NCBI RefSeq assembly: GCF_009674585.1
Contig: NZ_WKJP01000001.1
Coordinates: forward strand, 1,426,001-1,490,000
DNA from: Haloferax marinisediminis
GTDB lineage: Archaea; Halobacteriota; Halobacteria; Halobacteriales; Haloferacaceae
Direction: 5' to 3'
DNA length: 64,000 bases
The notes under the pieces are model-generated. The model was not told the DNA's origin. It searched no databases and saw only the letters and a program-made list of their open reading frames with translations. Of the stretch, positions 25,476-35,370 are shown piece by piece. Position numbers and translations under genes: made by a program. The number at the start of each line of letters is the position of its first letter. Position 1 is the first letter of the stretch.

Positions 25476-26042
25476 ATGGCCCGAAGACCAAGAGCAGCAG
25501 CCCGACGGGAGCGGCGTGAACAACGCGGTATCGGACGGCGAGGTGGGCCGAGCGACTGGGAACGGTACAGAATGACGCAGCGACTCGTCGCTATCGGTGA
25601 CGACTACTACGTCGAAAATCAGGCCGGCATGCGGGCGTTCAAAATCGACGGGAAGGTGCTCCGTGTCCGCGAGACGCTCAAGATGGACGACCTCCAATCT
25701 GGCGACGAGTACAAGATTCAAGAGCGAATCGCTCGCGTCAGAGAGACCATGACCATCCAGAAGAACGGTCGAAAGGCGGCAGTGGTACACAAGGCGGTCG
25801 TTACCCCGCTCCGAGACCGCTTTACCGTCTCTCTCGTCGGCGGGCCTGACCTGCGGGTCCAGGGGAACATCGTCAACCACGAGTACAGGTTCATGCGAAA
25901 CGGACAGCGAGTCGCAGAAGTGTCGAAGAAGTGGTTCCGCGTTCGCGATTCGTACGGTATCGAAGTCTCTCCCGAGATGGATGCTGGTCTCGTGGTTGCT
26001 TGTACTGCCGCCCTCGACATGATGGTCCACCCAACTCGGTAA
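25476..26042 (+). CDS. LURP-one-related (scramblase-like fold) protein, copy 1
   Basis: 188 aa. A basic N-terminus (MARRPRAAARRERREQRG) precedes a 12-strand-type LURP-one/Tubby-like domain: YRMTQRLVAIGDDYYVENQAGMRAFKIDGK, VRETLKM, RDRFTVSLVGGPDLRVQGN, and WFRVRDSYGIEV. Such domains in bacteria, plants and animals are linked to membrane or lipid association, but no archaeal role is established. The downstream neighbour is a same-length paralogue. Confidence 0.87.
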   Translation: MARRPRAAARRERREQRGIGRRGGPSDWERYRMTQRLVAIGDDYYVENQAGMRAFKIDGKVLRVRETLKMDDLQSGDEYKIQERIARVRETMTIQKNGRKAAVVHKAVVTPLRDRFTVSLVGGPDLRVQGNIVNHEYRFMRNGQRVAEVSKKWFRVRDSYGIEVSPEMDAGLVVACTAALDMMVHPTR

Positions 26043-26213
26043 GCAAAGACACGGAGATGTGCTCTCCACGACTCGTTTTTCGAACTCGCTCGAACGAACC
26101 AGTTCTACCCTCGTCTGTTCACAGGACGCTCTCACGACGGTGAACGTCGGGTCTCACCGACATTCAAATCAAATATCGTACAGTTTCATTCACTGTCCAC
26201 GCGATATGTCGGT

Positions 26214-26780
26214 ATGGCTCGAAGACCACGGGCGGAGACGCGGCAATCACGACGAGAAGGACGTGGGAGGGGACGACGTGGAGGAAAACGCGAGTGGGAC
26301 CGCTACAAGATGACCCAGAAACTCGTCTCCATCGGGGACGACTACTACGTCGAAAATCACGCCGGGGCGAAGGTGTTCAAAGTCGACGGGAAGGTGCTTC
26401 GTGTCCGCGAGACGCTCAAGATGGACAACCTCCAGAACGGCGATTCGTACACCATCAAAGAGCGAATCGTCCGCATCAAGGATACGATGACGATTCACAA
26501 GAACGGTCGTCCGGCGGCGACGGTGAAGAAAGCGCTCGTCACCCCACTTAGAGACCGGTTTACCGTCTCCATCCACGGCGGGCCGGACCTCCACGTGAAA
26601 GGCAACATCCTCGACCACGAGTACAAACTGATGCGCGACGGTGAGCGAGTCGCAGAAGTGTCGAAGAAGTGGTTCCGCGTCCGCGACACCTACGGCATCG
26701 AAGTCGCACCCGAGATGGACGACGGACTCGTCGTCGCCTGTACTGTCGGCCTCGATATGATGGTCCATCCGACTCGGTGA
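26214..26780 (+). CDS. LURP-one-related protein, copy 2
   Basis: 188 aa, collinear with copy 1 without gaps; I counted 47 differences, i.e. about 75 percent identity. The last 60 residues and the YYVEN, VRETLKM and TPLRDRFTVS blocks are almost unchanged, while the basic N-terminus and surface loops differ, so both copies are under selection. It is separated from copy 1 by 171 bp with its own AT-rich promoter-like region (near 26166-26176), and its stop overlaps the pcm start (GTGA). Confidence 0.87.
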   Translation: MARRPRAETRQSRREGRGRGRRGGKREWDRYKMTQKLVSIGDDYYVENHAGAKVFKVDGKVLRVRETLKMDNLQNGDSYTIKERIVRIKDTMTIHKNGRPAATVKKALVTPLRDRFTVSIHGGPDLHVKGNILDHEYKLMRDGERVAEVSKKWFRVRDTYGIEVAPEMDDGLVVACTVGLDMMVHPTR

Positions 26781-27442
26781 GCGACGACGGAATCGAGCAG
26801 GCACGCAAGAACCTCGTCACATCCCTCCGCGAGCGAGGTTACATCTATACGAGGAGAGTCGAGCGGGCGATGGGAGCAGTCCCCCGACACGAGTTCGTCC
26901 CCGACGCCGTTCGTGGCCGTGCCTACGCGGACGAACCACTCGATATCGGTCATGGGCAGGTCGTGACTGCGCCACACCTCGTCGCCCAGATGACCGAACT
27001 GCTCGAACTGCGGCCGGGACAGACGGTCCTCGAAATCGGAACCGGAAGCGGGTACCATGCGGCCGTTCTCGCAGAGATGGTCGGCCCCGAGAACGTCTTC
27101 ACCATCGAGCGGGTTCCCGCCCTTGCCGAGTCTGCTCGCGATGCACTCAGCCGAACTGGCTACGGTTCCGTGACGGTCATCGTCGCTGACGGGTCCGGTG
27201 GACTCCCCGACGAGGCACCCTTCGACCGTATCAACGTCACGTCTGTCGCCCCGGAGATTCCCGACCCGCTCGTCTACCAACTCGCCGACGGTGGGCGGAT
27301 GGTGATTCCACTCGGCCCTCGTGGCGGGTCACAGGAGTTGGTGCTCGTCACAAACGTGGATGGACGAGTCGAGCAGACGAACTACGGTGGTGTTCGGTTC
27401 GTTCCGCTCATCGGTGAACACGGGTTTGCTGACGAAGAGTGA
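26777..27442 (+). CDS. pcm: Protein-L-isoaspartate O-methyltransferase
   Basis: 221 aa. SAM-dependent repair enzyme for isoaspartyl residues in aged proteins. Conserved blocks: VPRHEFVPD, YADEPLDIGHGQVVTAPHLVAQM (PCMT-specific), VLEIGTGSGYHAAVLA (SAM motif I), and FDRINVTSVAPEIPDPL. GTG 26777 overlaps the stop of the second LURP-one gene (GTGA) and begins just before the family's N-terminal helix, whereas the upstream frame is an arginine-rich shadow. Confidence 0.93.
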   Translation: MSDDGIEQARKNLVTSLRERGYIYTRRVERAMGAVPRHEFVPDAVRGRAYADEPLDIGHGQVVTAPHLVAQMTELLELRPGQTVLEIGTGSGYHAAVLAEMVGPENVFTIERVPALAESARDALSRTGYGSVTVIVADGSGGLPDEAPFDRINVTSVAPEIPDPLVYQLADGGRMVIPLGPRGGSQELVLVTNVDGRVEQTNYGGVRFVPLIGEHGFADEE

Positions 27443-27490
27443 GTGATGCCTCTCACCGATTGGCTAAAATGAAAATGTGACCGCGGTTCC

Positions 27491-28960
27491 TTACTCGCTG
27501 CCGAACATCTGGCGCATCATCGGGTGCATCTCCATGAGCTGCTCCTCGGCGATCTCCTCGTACAGCTTGTACGTGATGGAGACCGTAAGCAGCAGCCCCG
27601 TCCCGGAGACGGCACCGATGGTTCCCAGCATGTTCGCCATGACGGCGAGCAGGCCGACCAACGCGCCACCGATGACGGTCACTTGCGGGATGTACCGCTC
27701 CATGACCTTCTCGATGACCTGCGGGTTACGTCGGAAGCCGGGAATCTGCATCCCGGAGTTCTGAATCTGTCGTGCAGTCGCCTCGGGGCCCATGCCGGTC
27801 GTCTCGACCCAGAAGATTGCGAACACCGCACCACCGACGATCATGAAGACCAGGTCGATGAGCACGCGGATTGCAATGTCGAGTGGGTCAGCCGACGTGA
27901 GGCCCAGGAACCACATCCAGTCGGAGCGCGACTGGATGGGCGCGAGGTAGTAGAACAGGCCACCGGTGACCTGTCCACTCGCGTACTCGCCAAGCCACGC
28001 GGGCATCCCCGCCCACTGGCTGTCGAGAATGCGCCCGAGGAACTGGATGTTCGCCTGCAGGGCGCGGACGAGGATCATCGGCAGGACGCTCGCGTAGATG
28101 AGCTTCACCGGGAAGCGACCGCGGGCACCCTTCACACGAGCGTGCGACAGGGGAATCTCCACGCGGACACTCTCGGCGTACACGACGATAGCGAAGATGA
28201 GTACCGTCGTTGCAAGCGCGAGCAGTTGACCCTGACCGAGGAAGATGGTCGACAGCAAGTCAGTCGGCGAACTCGGCAGCTGAACGGAACCGGTGAAGAT
28301 TCCGATCCACGTCGGGAAGAAACCCGACGCACCACCGAGGCCTTGCCAACTGAACAGCCCACCGACGAGCTGCTGGCTGACACCGGCGATGATGAACAGC
28401 CCAACACCGGAGCCGACGCCCCACTTGCTGACAATCTCGTCCATGAACAGGATGAGGACACCACCGACGGCGATCTGCGCGAAGATGAGTACCTCCACGC
28501 CGAACGTGCCGATACCGAGCGCAGATGCGACGGCAGGGTCGGCTGGCAGGAATCCGCCAGCGAACACCATCGGAACGCCCGTCAGGACAATCATGACCCC
28601 GACGAGCAGCTTTTGAAGTCCCTGATAGAGGACCTGATCGCGCGGGTTGTTGTTGGTGTCCAGCCCGAGCAGGTCAGCACCGCCAAGCAGTTGTAAGACG
28701 ATGCTCGCCGTGACGATTGGACCGATACCCAGTTGGAGCACCGAGCCCTGCTGTCCGGCCAAGATGGAGCGGAACTGACCGAAGAGGTCGTTCGCAGCCC
28801 CAGCGTCGACACCGAACAGCGTCACGTTCGTCAGGAAGAAGTACAGGACGAGGATACCACCAGTCCACCCGAGTTTCCGGCGGAACGGTACGTGTCCCTC
28901 CGGTCGGGCGACTGAAGGCATCCGCGCCAGCACTGGTTCGGCGGCGTCCTTCCATCCCAT
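27491..28960 (-). CDS. secY: Protein translocase subunit SecY
   Basis: 489 aa, ten predicted membrane helices. The N-terminal RPEGHVPFRRKLGWTGGILVLYFFLTNV, the plug region after helix 1, the cytosolic loop VRVEIPLSHARVKGARGRFPVKLIYASVLPMIL, and the C-terminal ETTGMGPEATARQIQNSGMQIPGFRR are all SecY. It forms the protein-conducting channel with SecE and Sec61beta encoded elsewhere. It is last in the ribosomal superoperon, 3 nt after uL15, its usual archaeal location. Confidence 0.98.
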   Translation of the reverse strand: MGWKDAAEPVLARMPSVARPEGHVPFRRKLGWTGGILVLYFFLTNVTLFGVDAGAANDLFGQFRSILAGQQGSVLQLGIGPIVTASIVLQLLGGADLLGLDTNNNPRDQVLYQGLQKLLVGVMIVLTGVPMVFAGGFLPADPAVASALGIGTFGVEVLIFAQIAVGGVLILFMDEIVSKWGVGSGVGLFIIAGVSQQLVGGLFSWQGLGGASGFFPTWIGIFTGSVQLPSSPTDLLSTIFLGQGQLLALATTVLIFAIVVYAESVRVEIPLSHARVKGARGRFPVKLIYASVLPMILVRALQANIQFLGRILDSQWAGMPAWLGEYASGQVTGGLFYYLAPIQSRSDWMWFLGLTSADPLDIAIRVLIDLVFMIVGGAVFAIFWVETTGMGPEATARQIQNSGMQIPGFRRNPQVIEKVMERYIPQVTVIGGALVGLLAVMANMLGTIGAVSGTGLLLTVSITYKLYEEIAEEQLMEMHPMMRQMFGSE

Positions 28961-28963
28961 GAT

Positions 28964-29467
28964 TTATTCCTCGTTATCGTCGTCGGCGTCAGCCTCGGCT
29001 TCCGCTTCGGCTTCAGCCGCTTCTTCTGCGCGTTCGGAGAGTTCGGCGCTGCCGCCAGCCTCTTCGATGAGTTCGACGGCACCGGCGGTGAATGCGTCAG
29101 CGACGACGTTCAGTTCGTTGCGAACTTGGCCGCCACCGAGCACCTTCACGACGTCCGCGTCCCAGCCGTCCTCGGCCACGTCGCGAGCGTCGATGGTGTA
29201 GGCGTCACCGTCTTTCTCGGCGAGTCCGTCTGCGGCGAGGAGTGCAGCGTCCTCGTCGAGCTTCTGGACCTTGACTTCGGCGACGGTGTCCTGCAGGGTG
29301 TCCGGTCGCTTGAAGCCGTGCTTGCCGAGCGGTTCGTAGTTGTGGAATTCGTGCTTGTCGCGCCCGGCACGGCCACGGCCACCACGGTGTCCGGCACCAC
29401 GCCGGTTCTTGTGGGTACCGCCGCTGTGGGTCCGGGAGCCACGCTGGCGTCGTTTCTTGGACGTCAT
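28964..29467 (-). CDS. rpl15: 50S ribosomal protein uL15
   Basis: 167 aa. The N-terminus has the RNA-binding KKRRQRGSRTHSGGTHKNRRGAGHRGGRGRAGRDKHEF stretch, the core has RNELNVVADAFTAGAVELIEEAGG, and the tail from about residue 141 is almost pure Glu/Ala/Asp, an acidic extension longer than in non-halophiles. Overlaps uL30 by 4 nt. Confidence 0.97.
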   Translation of the reverse strand: MTSKKRRQRGSRTHSGGTHKNRRGAGHRGGRGRAGRDKHEFHNYEPLGKHGFKRPDTLQDTVAEVKVQKLDEDAALLAADGLAEKDGDAYTIDARDVAEDGWDADVVKVLGGGQVRNELNVVADAFTAGAVELIEEAGGSAELSERAEEAAEAEAEAEADADDDNEE

Positions 29468-29928
29468 CGCATTGCCTCCAGGAGTTCGTCGATCTGCTCG
29501 GTCTCGTGCTTACCGAGCTGACCGCCTTCCTTCGTGACGTGCTTCTGGCCGCGGTGGCCACCACGTGCAGGGTGGAGTCGGAGCACCGGGGAGACACCCT
29601 GCTTTCGCAGCGTCGTCTCCTCGTCGTAGACCGCCTGCGCGAGCGAGGCGATGTCGTCGTAGTCGGTGTTCTCGGAGACCCACTCGTCGGTGATGTCGGC
29701 GTCGCCCTCTTCGGGCTCGGCGCGCGTGCGGATGAGGGTCTCGACGACGTCGACACTCGGCGTGCCGTGTGCGACGTAGTCGTTGACCTTCGTGATCATG
29801 CCACGGTAGGTGTCCGACTCGGGGACGAACGTTGCGTGGTTCACGCGGGTGATGTTGAGCATCTTCAGCGTGTCACGAACGTCCTGTGCCATGTTGACTT
29901 CACCGCGAAGTTGAACGATAGCCTGCAT
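29464..29928 (-). CDS. rpl30: 50S ribosomal protein uL30
   Basis: 154 aa long archaeal/eukaryotic type (L7e-like) rather than the 60-aa bacterial form. [36 protein letters not shown] is the conserved fold; the C-terminal LRLHPARGGHRGQKH is the archaeal extension. The start overlaps the uS5 stop by 1 nt. Confidence 0.97.
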   Translation of the reverse strand: MQAIVQLRGEVNMAQDVRDTLKMLNITRVNHATFVPESDTYRGMITKVNDYVAHGTPSVDVVETLIRTRAEPEEGDADITDEWVSENTDYDDIASLAQAVYDEETTLRKQGVSPVLRLHPARGGHRGQKHVTKEGGQLGKHETEQIDELLEAMR

Positions 29929-30572
29929 TAGTCGCGCACCTCCTGACGGACTTCACGAGCGCGTCGCGGCGTACGGGACTGCGACGCGTTCTTGAGTGCG
30001 TTGTACGTTGCCTTTGCGAGGTTGACGGTCGTCCGCGTGTTCCCGTCGCTCTTGGTCCAGGCGTCCTGGACGCCGGCGAGTTCGAGGATGTTGCGGACCG
30101 TCTCTGCGGCCGCGAGGCCGAGACCCTGCGGTGCTGGGATGATTCGAACCGTCACAGAGCCTGCTTTCCCTTCTGCCTTGCGGGAGAGGGAGTTGAGGCC
30201 GCCTGCGCGGTCTTCCCAGGAACCGGAGCCGCGGTCAACCTTGATAATGTTCAGTTTCGCCACCTCGATCGCTTTCTGGATAGCGCCGCCGACCTGATCG
30301 TCGCGGGCTTCAGCGTAGCCGAGGTAACCGTCACGGTTGCCGACTGCAACGACACACCGGAACTTCACCCGGCGGCCAGAGTCGGTCATGCGCTGAACCA
30401 TGTTGATGTCGAGAACTTCGTCTTCCAGTCCGGGGAGGAGCTGGTCGACAATCTGGGGCTCCTTGAGCGGAAGCCCGGTCTCGAGCGCCTGGTCCATCGA
30501 CGTGACGTCGCCGTTCTGCACCATGCGGCCGAGCCGCGTTCGCGGCTCCCAGCCGTTGTTATTTCTGCTCAT
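29928..30572 (-). CDS. rps5: 30S ribosomal protein uS5
   Basis: 214 aa. The double-stranded RNA-binding part has [28 protein letters not shown], followed by the C-terminal [31 protein letters not shown]. Sits at the decoding side of the small subunit and affects fidelity. Overlaps uL18 by 4 nt. Confidence 0.97.
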   Translation of the reverse strand: MSRNNNGWEPRTRLGRMVQNGDVTSMDQALETGLPLKEPQIVDQLLPGLEDEVLDINMVQRMTDSGRRVKFRCVVAVGNRDGYLGYAEARDDQVGGAIQKAIEVAKLNIIKVDRGSGSWEDRAGGLNSLSRKAEGKAGSVTVRIIPAPQGLGLAAAETVRNILELAGVQDAWTKSDGNTRTTVNLAKATYNALKNASQSRTPRRAREVRQEVRD

Positions 30573-31123
30573 TCGTCCTCCTGAAGGTTCCCGAGCACTT
30601 CGTCGAAGTGGTCGGGGAGGTTCGTGGCGTCGAAGTCTCCACTGTAGAGCGGCTCGTCGAGCTGCTCTGCGTACTCAGCGATGTGGACACCGCGGTTGCG
30701 GTCCCAGTCTGCGAGCACTGCGTCGTTGTGGGGGATTTCGAGGCCAGCGTCGATAGCACCCTCTTGCACTGCGAAGACCTTGTTTCCGGGCGTGGCCGTG
30801 TTGAGGCCGATGTCGAGGACTGCTTCCTCGACGCCGGCGGCCAGTGCCCGCTTACCTGCCAGGTACCCCGTGAGGTACGCGCTCGGGAGGTTGCCCGTTG
30901 GGGCTTCCCAGCCGTACTCGGCGAGGTCGGCAGAGGTCGCTGCAGCGTGGGTCTCGTCGCCCTGCGGGCCCGGCGTGACCAGCTGCGCCCTGACGTGCTT
31001 GTTGCTCACGCGAGCAACGAGGCGGGGTTTACCCGATTTCAGCAGGCGCAACCTTTGATGGTAGTCCGTCCGGACTTCGCGGCGGCGACGCATCGGAACC
31101 TTGTATCGTGGTCCTGTCGCCAT
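30569..31123 (-). CDS. rpl18: 50S ribosomal protein uL18
   Basis: 184 aa, archaeal/eukaryotic L5e-like form that binds 5S r[46 protein letters not shown] is the conserved beginning and [22 protein letters not shown] the middle. The acidic C-terminus NLQEDE is typical of halophiles. Overlaps eL19 by 1 nt. Confidence 0.97.
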   Translation of the reverse strand: MATGPRYKVPMRRRREVRTDYHQRLRLLKSGKPRLVARVSNKHVRAQLVTPGPQGDETHAAATSADLAEYGWEAPTGNLPSAYLTGYLAGKRALAAGVEEAVLDIGLNTATPGNKVFAVQEGAIDAGLEIPHNDAVLADWDRNRGVHIAEYAEQLDEPLYSGDFDATNLPDHFDEVLGNLQEDE

Positions 31124-31578
31124 TATTGAATCTCCACCTGGTAGTTGTTCTGGATGTATGCTTCGAGCCGGTCCACGCTGTCGAATTCGCCACCGGACGC
31201 CTTGTTGTAGAGCGAGCGGTACTGGGTACGGTCGAGCGTACCGTCGTCACGCAGCTCTTTCAGGCGACGGCGCTGGGCGCGGATTCGGCTGACCCATGCG
31301 TCTTTCTTGTTCTTCCGAGCGCCGGAACGGCCCTTGCGGGAGCCGGCACCCTTGCGGTGACCGTAGGAACGCTTGGCGGCGCGCTCGCGTGCGCGACCTT
31401 TCGAGTTGCCCTTGGCGTCCTTGGCGCGAATCGTGCCCTCGTCGACGAGTTCACGGATGTCTTCGCGCGTGATGGCCTCCGCGATGTCGGACTGTGCCTC
31501 AGGGTCGAACCAAACACGACCCTTGCCAACGTCGAGGACGTCAGCGGCCATGCGCTTCTGTGCTTTCAGGTCCGTCAT
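31123..31578 (-). CDS. rpl19e: 50S ribosomal protein eL19
   Basis: 151 aa. No bacterial counterpart. LKAQKRMAADVLDVGKGRVWFDPEAQSDIAEAITREDIR leads to the basic RNA-threading segment KRSYGHRKGAGSRKGRSGARKNKKDAW and a long C-terminal helix. Overlaps eL32 by 1 nt. Confidence 0.97.
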   Translation of the reverse strand: MTDLKAQKRMAADVLDVGKGRVWFDPEAQSDIAEAITREDIRELVDEGTIRAKDAKGNSKGRARERAAKRSYGHRKGAGSRKGRSGARKNKKDAWVSRIRAQRRRLKELRDDGTLDRTQYRSLYNKASGGEFDSVDRLEAYIQNNYQVEIQ

Positions 31579-32291
31579 CAGTTATCCACCTCGACTTCGA
31601 CGTAGGTGGGGTTGAGAACGCGAATCTCGCGCTCTTCAGCCACTTCCTCGATGCGCTCGCGCTTGCGCGCGCCGACCGAGGACGCGATACGAACAGCCTG
31701 CGTGTCACCGTCGACGCCTTCGAGGTCGTCCGTGTTGAACACACGAACTTCCTCGAAGCCGGACGGGTGCAGACCACGGGCGGCCTTCGGCGTGCGGTAA
31801 CCCGCCTGAACCTTGGGGCCTTTGCCCTTGATGCCGCGTCGCTGCTTGGAGAGACCACCACGGGGGCGCCGCCACGACGTGGGCGTGCGCTTCTTCTTGT
31901 GGTAGTCCTGCCGGTTGAACTGCGGCTTGCCTTCGCGGCGCTTCTGTGCGAGTGCCGCTGCCTTCTCGGCGTCGAGTTCGGGCTTCTTGTCCGCGTAGCC
32001 GCGGGGGCGAAGTTCCGTCTCGACGTCTTCGGCAGGCTCTTCTTCGGCTTCTTCGGCTTCGGCGGACTCGTCTTCGACCTCAGCCTCCGACTCTTCGGAG
32101 ACTTCCAGGCCACCGACGTCGGCTTTGATACGCGCGGCGAGCGCGTTACCAATGCCATCGGCTTCGGCCAGTTCGGACTGGCTCGCAGCCTTCACGTCGT
32201 CGACAGTCTCGAAGCCTGCTTCGCGAAGCGCGTCAGCTTTCGACGGGCCGACACCGCTGATGTCTTCGAGTTCGGTGATTTCTTCCGACAT
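31578..32291 (-). CDS. rpl32e: 50S ribosomal protein eL32 with helix-hairpin-helix N-terminal extension
   Basis: 237 aa, about 100 longer than ordinary eL32. Residues 1-60 ([28 protein letters not shown] ... [15 protein letters not shown]) form a pair of helix-hairpin-helix motifs; residues 62-95 are an acidic linker. The eL32 core starts near 100 ([29 protein letters not shown]) and ends [13 protein letters not shown]. Haloarchaeal eL32 proteins are known to carry such an extension; its role is unclear. Overlaps uL6 by 1 nt. Confidence 0.96.
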   Translation of the reverse strand: MSEEITELEDISGVGPSKADALREAGFETVDDVKAASQSELAEADGIGNALAARIKADVGGLEVSEESEAEVEDESAEAEEAEEEPAEDVETELRPRGYADKKPELDAEKAAALAQKRREGKPQFNRQDYHKKKRTPTSWRRPRGGLSKQRRGIKGKGPKVQAGYRTPKAARGLHPSGFEEVRVFNTDDLEGVDGDTQAVRIASSVGARKRERIEEVAEEREIRVLNPTYVEVEVDN

Positions 32292-32827
32292 TAGGCACCA
32301 CCAGTCTTGGGTTTCTGGGTGATGTACACGCCGTCGGTGAACACGCGAGTGTCCTTGTCCGTGACGCGAGTGAGTTGTTCGATGTCGGCGGCAGTCTGCC
32401 CGACGTCCTCCTTGCTGGGGCCGCTCAGGGTGACTTCTTCGCCGTCGACCTGTACCTGGGTGTCACCGCGAACTGCTGCTCGTCGCGGGGACTTCTCGCC
32501 GAGGAAGTTCTTGATGACGACTTCGTCGCCTTCGACGTTCACTTGCATCGGGAAGTGAGCGTAGTGGACTTCCATCTGGTACTCCCATCCCTCGGTGACG
32601 CCGTGAAGCATGTTGTTCACGTGGCTCTCGAAGGTGCCGATCGTCGCGTTCGTTTTCGCGTTCTCGACGTCGGTTTCGATGACCACGGAACCGTCTTCGA
32701 CGGTGACCGAGACGTTCGGGTACCACAGGCGCTTGGTGACGCTACCGTTGGAACCCTCGACGGTGAGTTCGAGGTTGTCGACCTCGGCGGTTACCTCGTC
32801 CGGGATTTCGATTTCTATTCGGCTCAT
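32291..32827 (-). CDS. rpl6: 50S ribosomal protein uL6
   Basis: 178 aa with the two repeated alpha/beta domains of L6: [29 protein letters not shown] at the N-terminus and [38 protein letters not shown] in the second. It lies near the sarcin-ricin loop. ATG 32827 (MSRIEIEI) was chosen over one 11 codons upstream that lies inside uS8. Confidence 0.97.
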   Translation of the reverse strand: MSRIEIEIPDEVTAEVDNLELTVEGSNGSVTKRLWYPNVSVTVEDGSVVIETDVENAKTNATIGTFESHVNNMLHGVTEGWEYQMEVHYAHFPMQVNVEGDEVVIKNFLGEKSPRRAAVRGDTQVQVDGEEVTLSGPSKEDVGQTAADIEQLTRVTDKDTRVFTDGVYITQKPKTGGA

Positions 32828-32831
32828 TGTT

Positions 32832-33224
32832 CTAGTAGACGTAGGCGATAATCTGGCCACCGATGCCCTGTTCGCGGGCCTCGTAGTGGCTCATGACGCC
32901 GTGGCTCGTCGTGACGATGAGCGCCCCGTAGTCACGGGCGGGGAGGAACTGCTTCTCCCATCGCTCGAAGTCGTCAGCACCCGCGGAGTACCGCGGCTTG
33001 ACGGCGCCACACTTGTTGATTGCGCCTTTCAGTTCGACCTCGAACTTACCGGCCTTGCCGTCGTCGACGAATTCGAAGCCGTCGACGTACCCGCGGTCGT
33101 AGAAGACCTCGAGGACGGAGCCGATGATGTTCGAGGCGGGCTGGATCTCGTGGGACAGGTGTCCGACGCTCTCGGCGTTGTTCACACCGGAAAGCGCGCT
33201 ACTGAGTGGATCGTTGTCAGCCAT
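32832..33224 (-). CDS. rps8: 30S ribosomal protein uS8
   Basis: 130 aa. [19 protein letters not shown] and the C-terminal [37 protein letters not shown] are diagnostic. Binds the central domain of 16S rRNA; in other organisms it can repress its own operon. Begins 3 nt after uS14 ends. Confidence 0.97.
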   Translation of the reverse strand: MADNDPLSSALSGVNNAESVGHLSHEIQPASNIIGSVLEVFYDRGYVDGFEFVDDGKAGKFEVELKGAINKCGAVKPRYSAGADDFERWEKQFLPARDYGALIVTTSHGVMSHYEAREQGIGGQIIAYVY

Positions 33225-33227
33225 ATA

Positions 33228-33404
33228 TTATCGGTACTTCTTGAATCCCATCTCGCGGGCAATCTCTCGGAAGCACTGGCGGCACAGGTTGATGTCGTAC
33301 TTGCCGACAAGTCCCTGCTTTCGCCCGCAGCGCCGGCACTCGTTCTCCTGGCCGGTGCGGCGGGTCGCGTGCTCGCCCGTCTGTTCTGTTTCGCTATCGC
33401 TCAT
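33228..33404 (-). CDS. rps14: 30S ribosomal protein uS14 (zinc form)
   Basis: 58 aa. Four cysteines (Cys23, Cys26, Cys41, Cys44: CRRC and CRQC) hold a zinc ion, as in the C+ type. [39 protein letters not shown] is the family's C-terminal half. Overlaps uL5 by 4 nt. Confidence 0.97.
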   Translation of the reverse strand: MSDSETEQTGEHATRRTGQENECRRCGRKQGLVGKYDINLCRQCFREIAREMGFKKYR

Positions 33405-33919
33405 TCTTCAACCTCCACGTCGAACGTGGATTCGATGAACGCGACGGCGTCCTCGACGGTCATCCGGTGGGATGACGGAATCTGTCGAGAGCGCTTGTCG
33501 CGCTTTTTCACACGGTATCCGGGGCGGACGAGGTTGACCGTCACGTCCAGGCCGTAGATACCGATCTGCGGGTCGTACTCCTGACTCGGGAACTCGGTGT
33601 GCTCTGCGACACCGAAACCGAAGTTACCCGTCTCGTCGAACGACGAGAACGAGAGGTCCGCGATTGGGAGTGCGGTCTCGAGGAACTCGACGGCGGCGTC
33701 GCCGCGGAGCGTAACCTTCGCGCCGACGGGTTCGCCCCGACGGACACCGAAGTCCTGCGAAGCACGGCCGGAGACCGTACGAACGGACTCCTGTCCCGTG
33801 ATCTCTTCGAGGATGTCTTCGGCTTTCGCGAGTTCGCGACCACCTTCGCCGACGCCCATGTGGACGACGACTTTCTCGATACGCGGGTCGCGCATCGCGT
33901 GGAATTCAGCTTCGCTCAT
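33401..33919 (-). CDS. rpl5: 50S ribosomal protein uL5
   Basis: 172 aa. Binds 5S rRNA and contacts the P-site t[35 protein letters not shown] and [25 protein letters not shown] are conserved, and the late [33 protein letters not shown] is the archaeal ending. Overlaps eS4 by 4 nt. Confidence 0.97.
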   Translation of the reverse strand: MSEAEFHAMRDPRIEKVVVHMGVGEGGRELAKAEDILEEITGQESVRTVSGRASQDFGVRRGEPVGAKVTLRGDAAVEFLETALPIADLSFSSFDETGNFGFGVAEHTEFPSQEYDPQIGIYGLDVTVNLVRPGYRVKKRDKRSRQIPSSHRMTVEDAVAFIESTFDVEVEE

Positions 33920-34617
33920 TCGTCATCACCCGTGAAGTTCTCGTCGATGACGACGACGTACTGTTCGATGGTCTCGAACGCGCCGTCTTCGGTCTCGACG
34001 ACAACGGAGTTGTTTCCGCTGCCCTTCGTCGTGATAATCTCGGTGACTTCACCGATTTCGCCGGCGTGGGAGCCAGCGACGGCAGTGACGAGTGCGCCTT
34101 CCTCGTACGGGAAGTGCACGACGACGTCCTTCGTCTCGTTGTCGACGACGATGGAGTCCTTGTTGCTGTACTCCGAGGCGTCGTCGACGACGAGGTTCGA
34201 GCCGTCGTGAAGCGTCAGCTGGAACTTGCCGCCAGTGACCTGCGTCTTGCGGACGATCTTTCCGAGTCGGCTGGATGCCGAGTCGGCGTCGATGGGCGTC
34301 AGTGCGAGACGGCCACCCTCGTCGGGGAAGACACGGTAGTATTCGTCACGCTCGGTGAACGCCAGGATGTCGAACATCCCGATGGGACGGCGAACGTCGG
34401 ATGCCGCGTCGCCGTTGACCAGAACACTCTGGTTGTTGAGGGCGTACTTGGCTTCCTTCTTCGAGTCCACGTAGCCGAGCACGTCGCGCAGGACGATGAG
34501 CAGGGGAACCCCTGCCTTGCCGTGCGGACCGGCACCGGCTTTGACCGTGAACGTGCCTGTCTTGCGCTCGACCGGCCAGGACTTCGGTACGGACAGTCGC
34601 TTCTGGTGTCGAGTCAT
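33916..34617 (-). CDS. rps4e: 30S ribosomal protein eS4
   Basis: 233 aa. [32 protein letters not shown] begins the protein. An S4 domain follows ([27 protein letters not shown]), then a central domain and a KOW-like C-terminal segment ([23 protein letters not shown]). No bacterial counterpart. Overlaps uL24 by 4 nt. Confidence 0.97.
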   Translation of the reverse strand: MTRHQKRLSVPKSWPVERKTGTFTVKAGAGPHGKAGVPLLIVLRDVLGYVDSKKEAKYALNNQSVLVNGDAASDVRRPIGMFDILAFTERDEYYRVFPDEGGRLALTPIDADSASSRLGKIVRKTQVTGGKFQLTLHDGSNLVVDDASEYSNKDSIVVDNETKDVVVHFPYEEGALVTAVAGSHAGEIGEVTEIITTKGSGNNSVVVETEDGAFETIEQYVVVIDENFTGDDE

Positions 34618-34970
34618 TCGTTATCCTCCTTGAGTCGGGCCTCGCGCACGTCGTCTTCGAGGTCCAGTTCCGTCACGCGGACGTTACTGGCCTGAAGGGG
34701 TCGTGGGACCTCCTCACCGTCGGCTTTTGCCACAGTGACGCCTTCGACGTAGATGACGGCGTCCTTGAGGTCGACCTCGGTGACTTCGCCATCTTCGCCG
34801 GCGAAGTCGCCACGGAGTACCTCCACGGTGTCGCCCACGTTGACGCGGACGTTCCGGGTGTCGTACTCCTCGCGGAGGTCGGCCGACAGCGGTGCGCGGA
34901 CCTGCTTTTGCCGCTCGTGGAGCGGCGCATTGCGAACTTCGTTTCGCTGTTTGCGCGGTTGTCGGGTCAT
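34614..34970 (-). CDS. rpl24: 50S ribosomal protein uL24
   Basis: 118 aa. [58 protein letters not shown] holds the KOW motif. An early assembly protein. ATG 34970 (MTRQPR) was preferred over an in-frame ATG three codons upstream that would run into the end of uL14. Confidence 0.96.
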   Translation of the reverse strand: MTRQPRKQRNEVRNAPLHERQKQVRAPLSADLREEYDTRNVRVNVGDTVEVLRGDFAGEDGEVTEVDLKDAVIYVEGVTVAKADGEEVPRPLQASNVRVTELDLEDDVREARLKEDNE

Positions 34971-34971
34971 A

Positions 34972-35370
34972 CTATACAATCATCGTAGCCGTCGATGCGA
35001 TACTCCCGAAGCGCTCGGCCACTTCGCGTGCGACGGGTCCTTTAATCTCGGTCCCGCGAGGCTCTTCCATCTCGTCGATGATGACGGCGGCGTTGTCCTC
35101 GAACTTCACACGCGTCCCGTCCGGCCGGCGGAAGGATTTCCGCTGGCGGACGATGACGGCTTCGAGCACCTGGCGGCGCATCTCTGGGGTACCTTTGGTA
35201 ACCGAGACGGTCACCTTGTTCCCGATGCCTGCCTTGGGGTGTCGGTTCTTCGTGCCGGAGTAACCCGCGACGCTGATAACCTTGAGTTCGCGTGCGCCGG
35301 TGTTGTCGGCACACGTGATCAGCGAGCCACGAGCGACGCCTTTGGTGATGTCTGCTTTGAGCGCTTCCAT
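34972..35370 (-). CDS. rpl14: 50S ribosomal protein uL14
   Basis: 132 aa. [51 protein letters not shown] is unmistakable. It sits at the subunit interface. The start codon shares one base with the uS17 stop (TGATG); a GTG one codon upstream is possible. Confidence 0.97.
   Translation of the reverse strand: MEALKADITKGVARGSLITCADNTGARELKVISVAGYSGTKNRHPKAGIGNKVTVSVTKGTPEMRRQVLEAVIVRQRKSFRRPDGTRVKFEDNAAVIIDEMEEPRGTEIKGPVAREVAERFGSIASTATMIV

Noticed and set aside
27524-28696. 390-codon plus-strand frame over secY
   Set aside because: Asp/His/Arg-rich shadow of a membrane protein gene.
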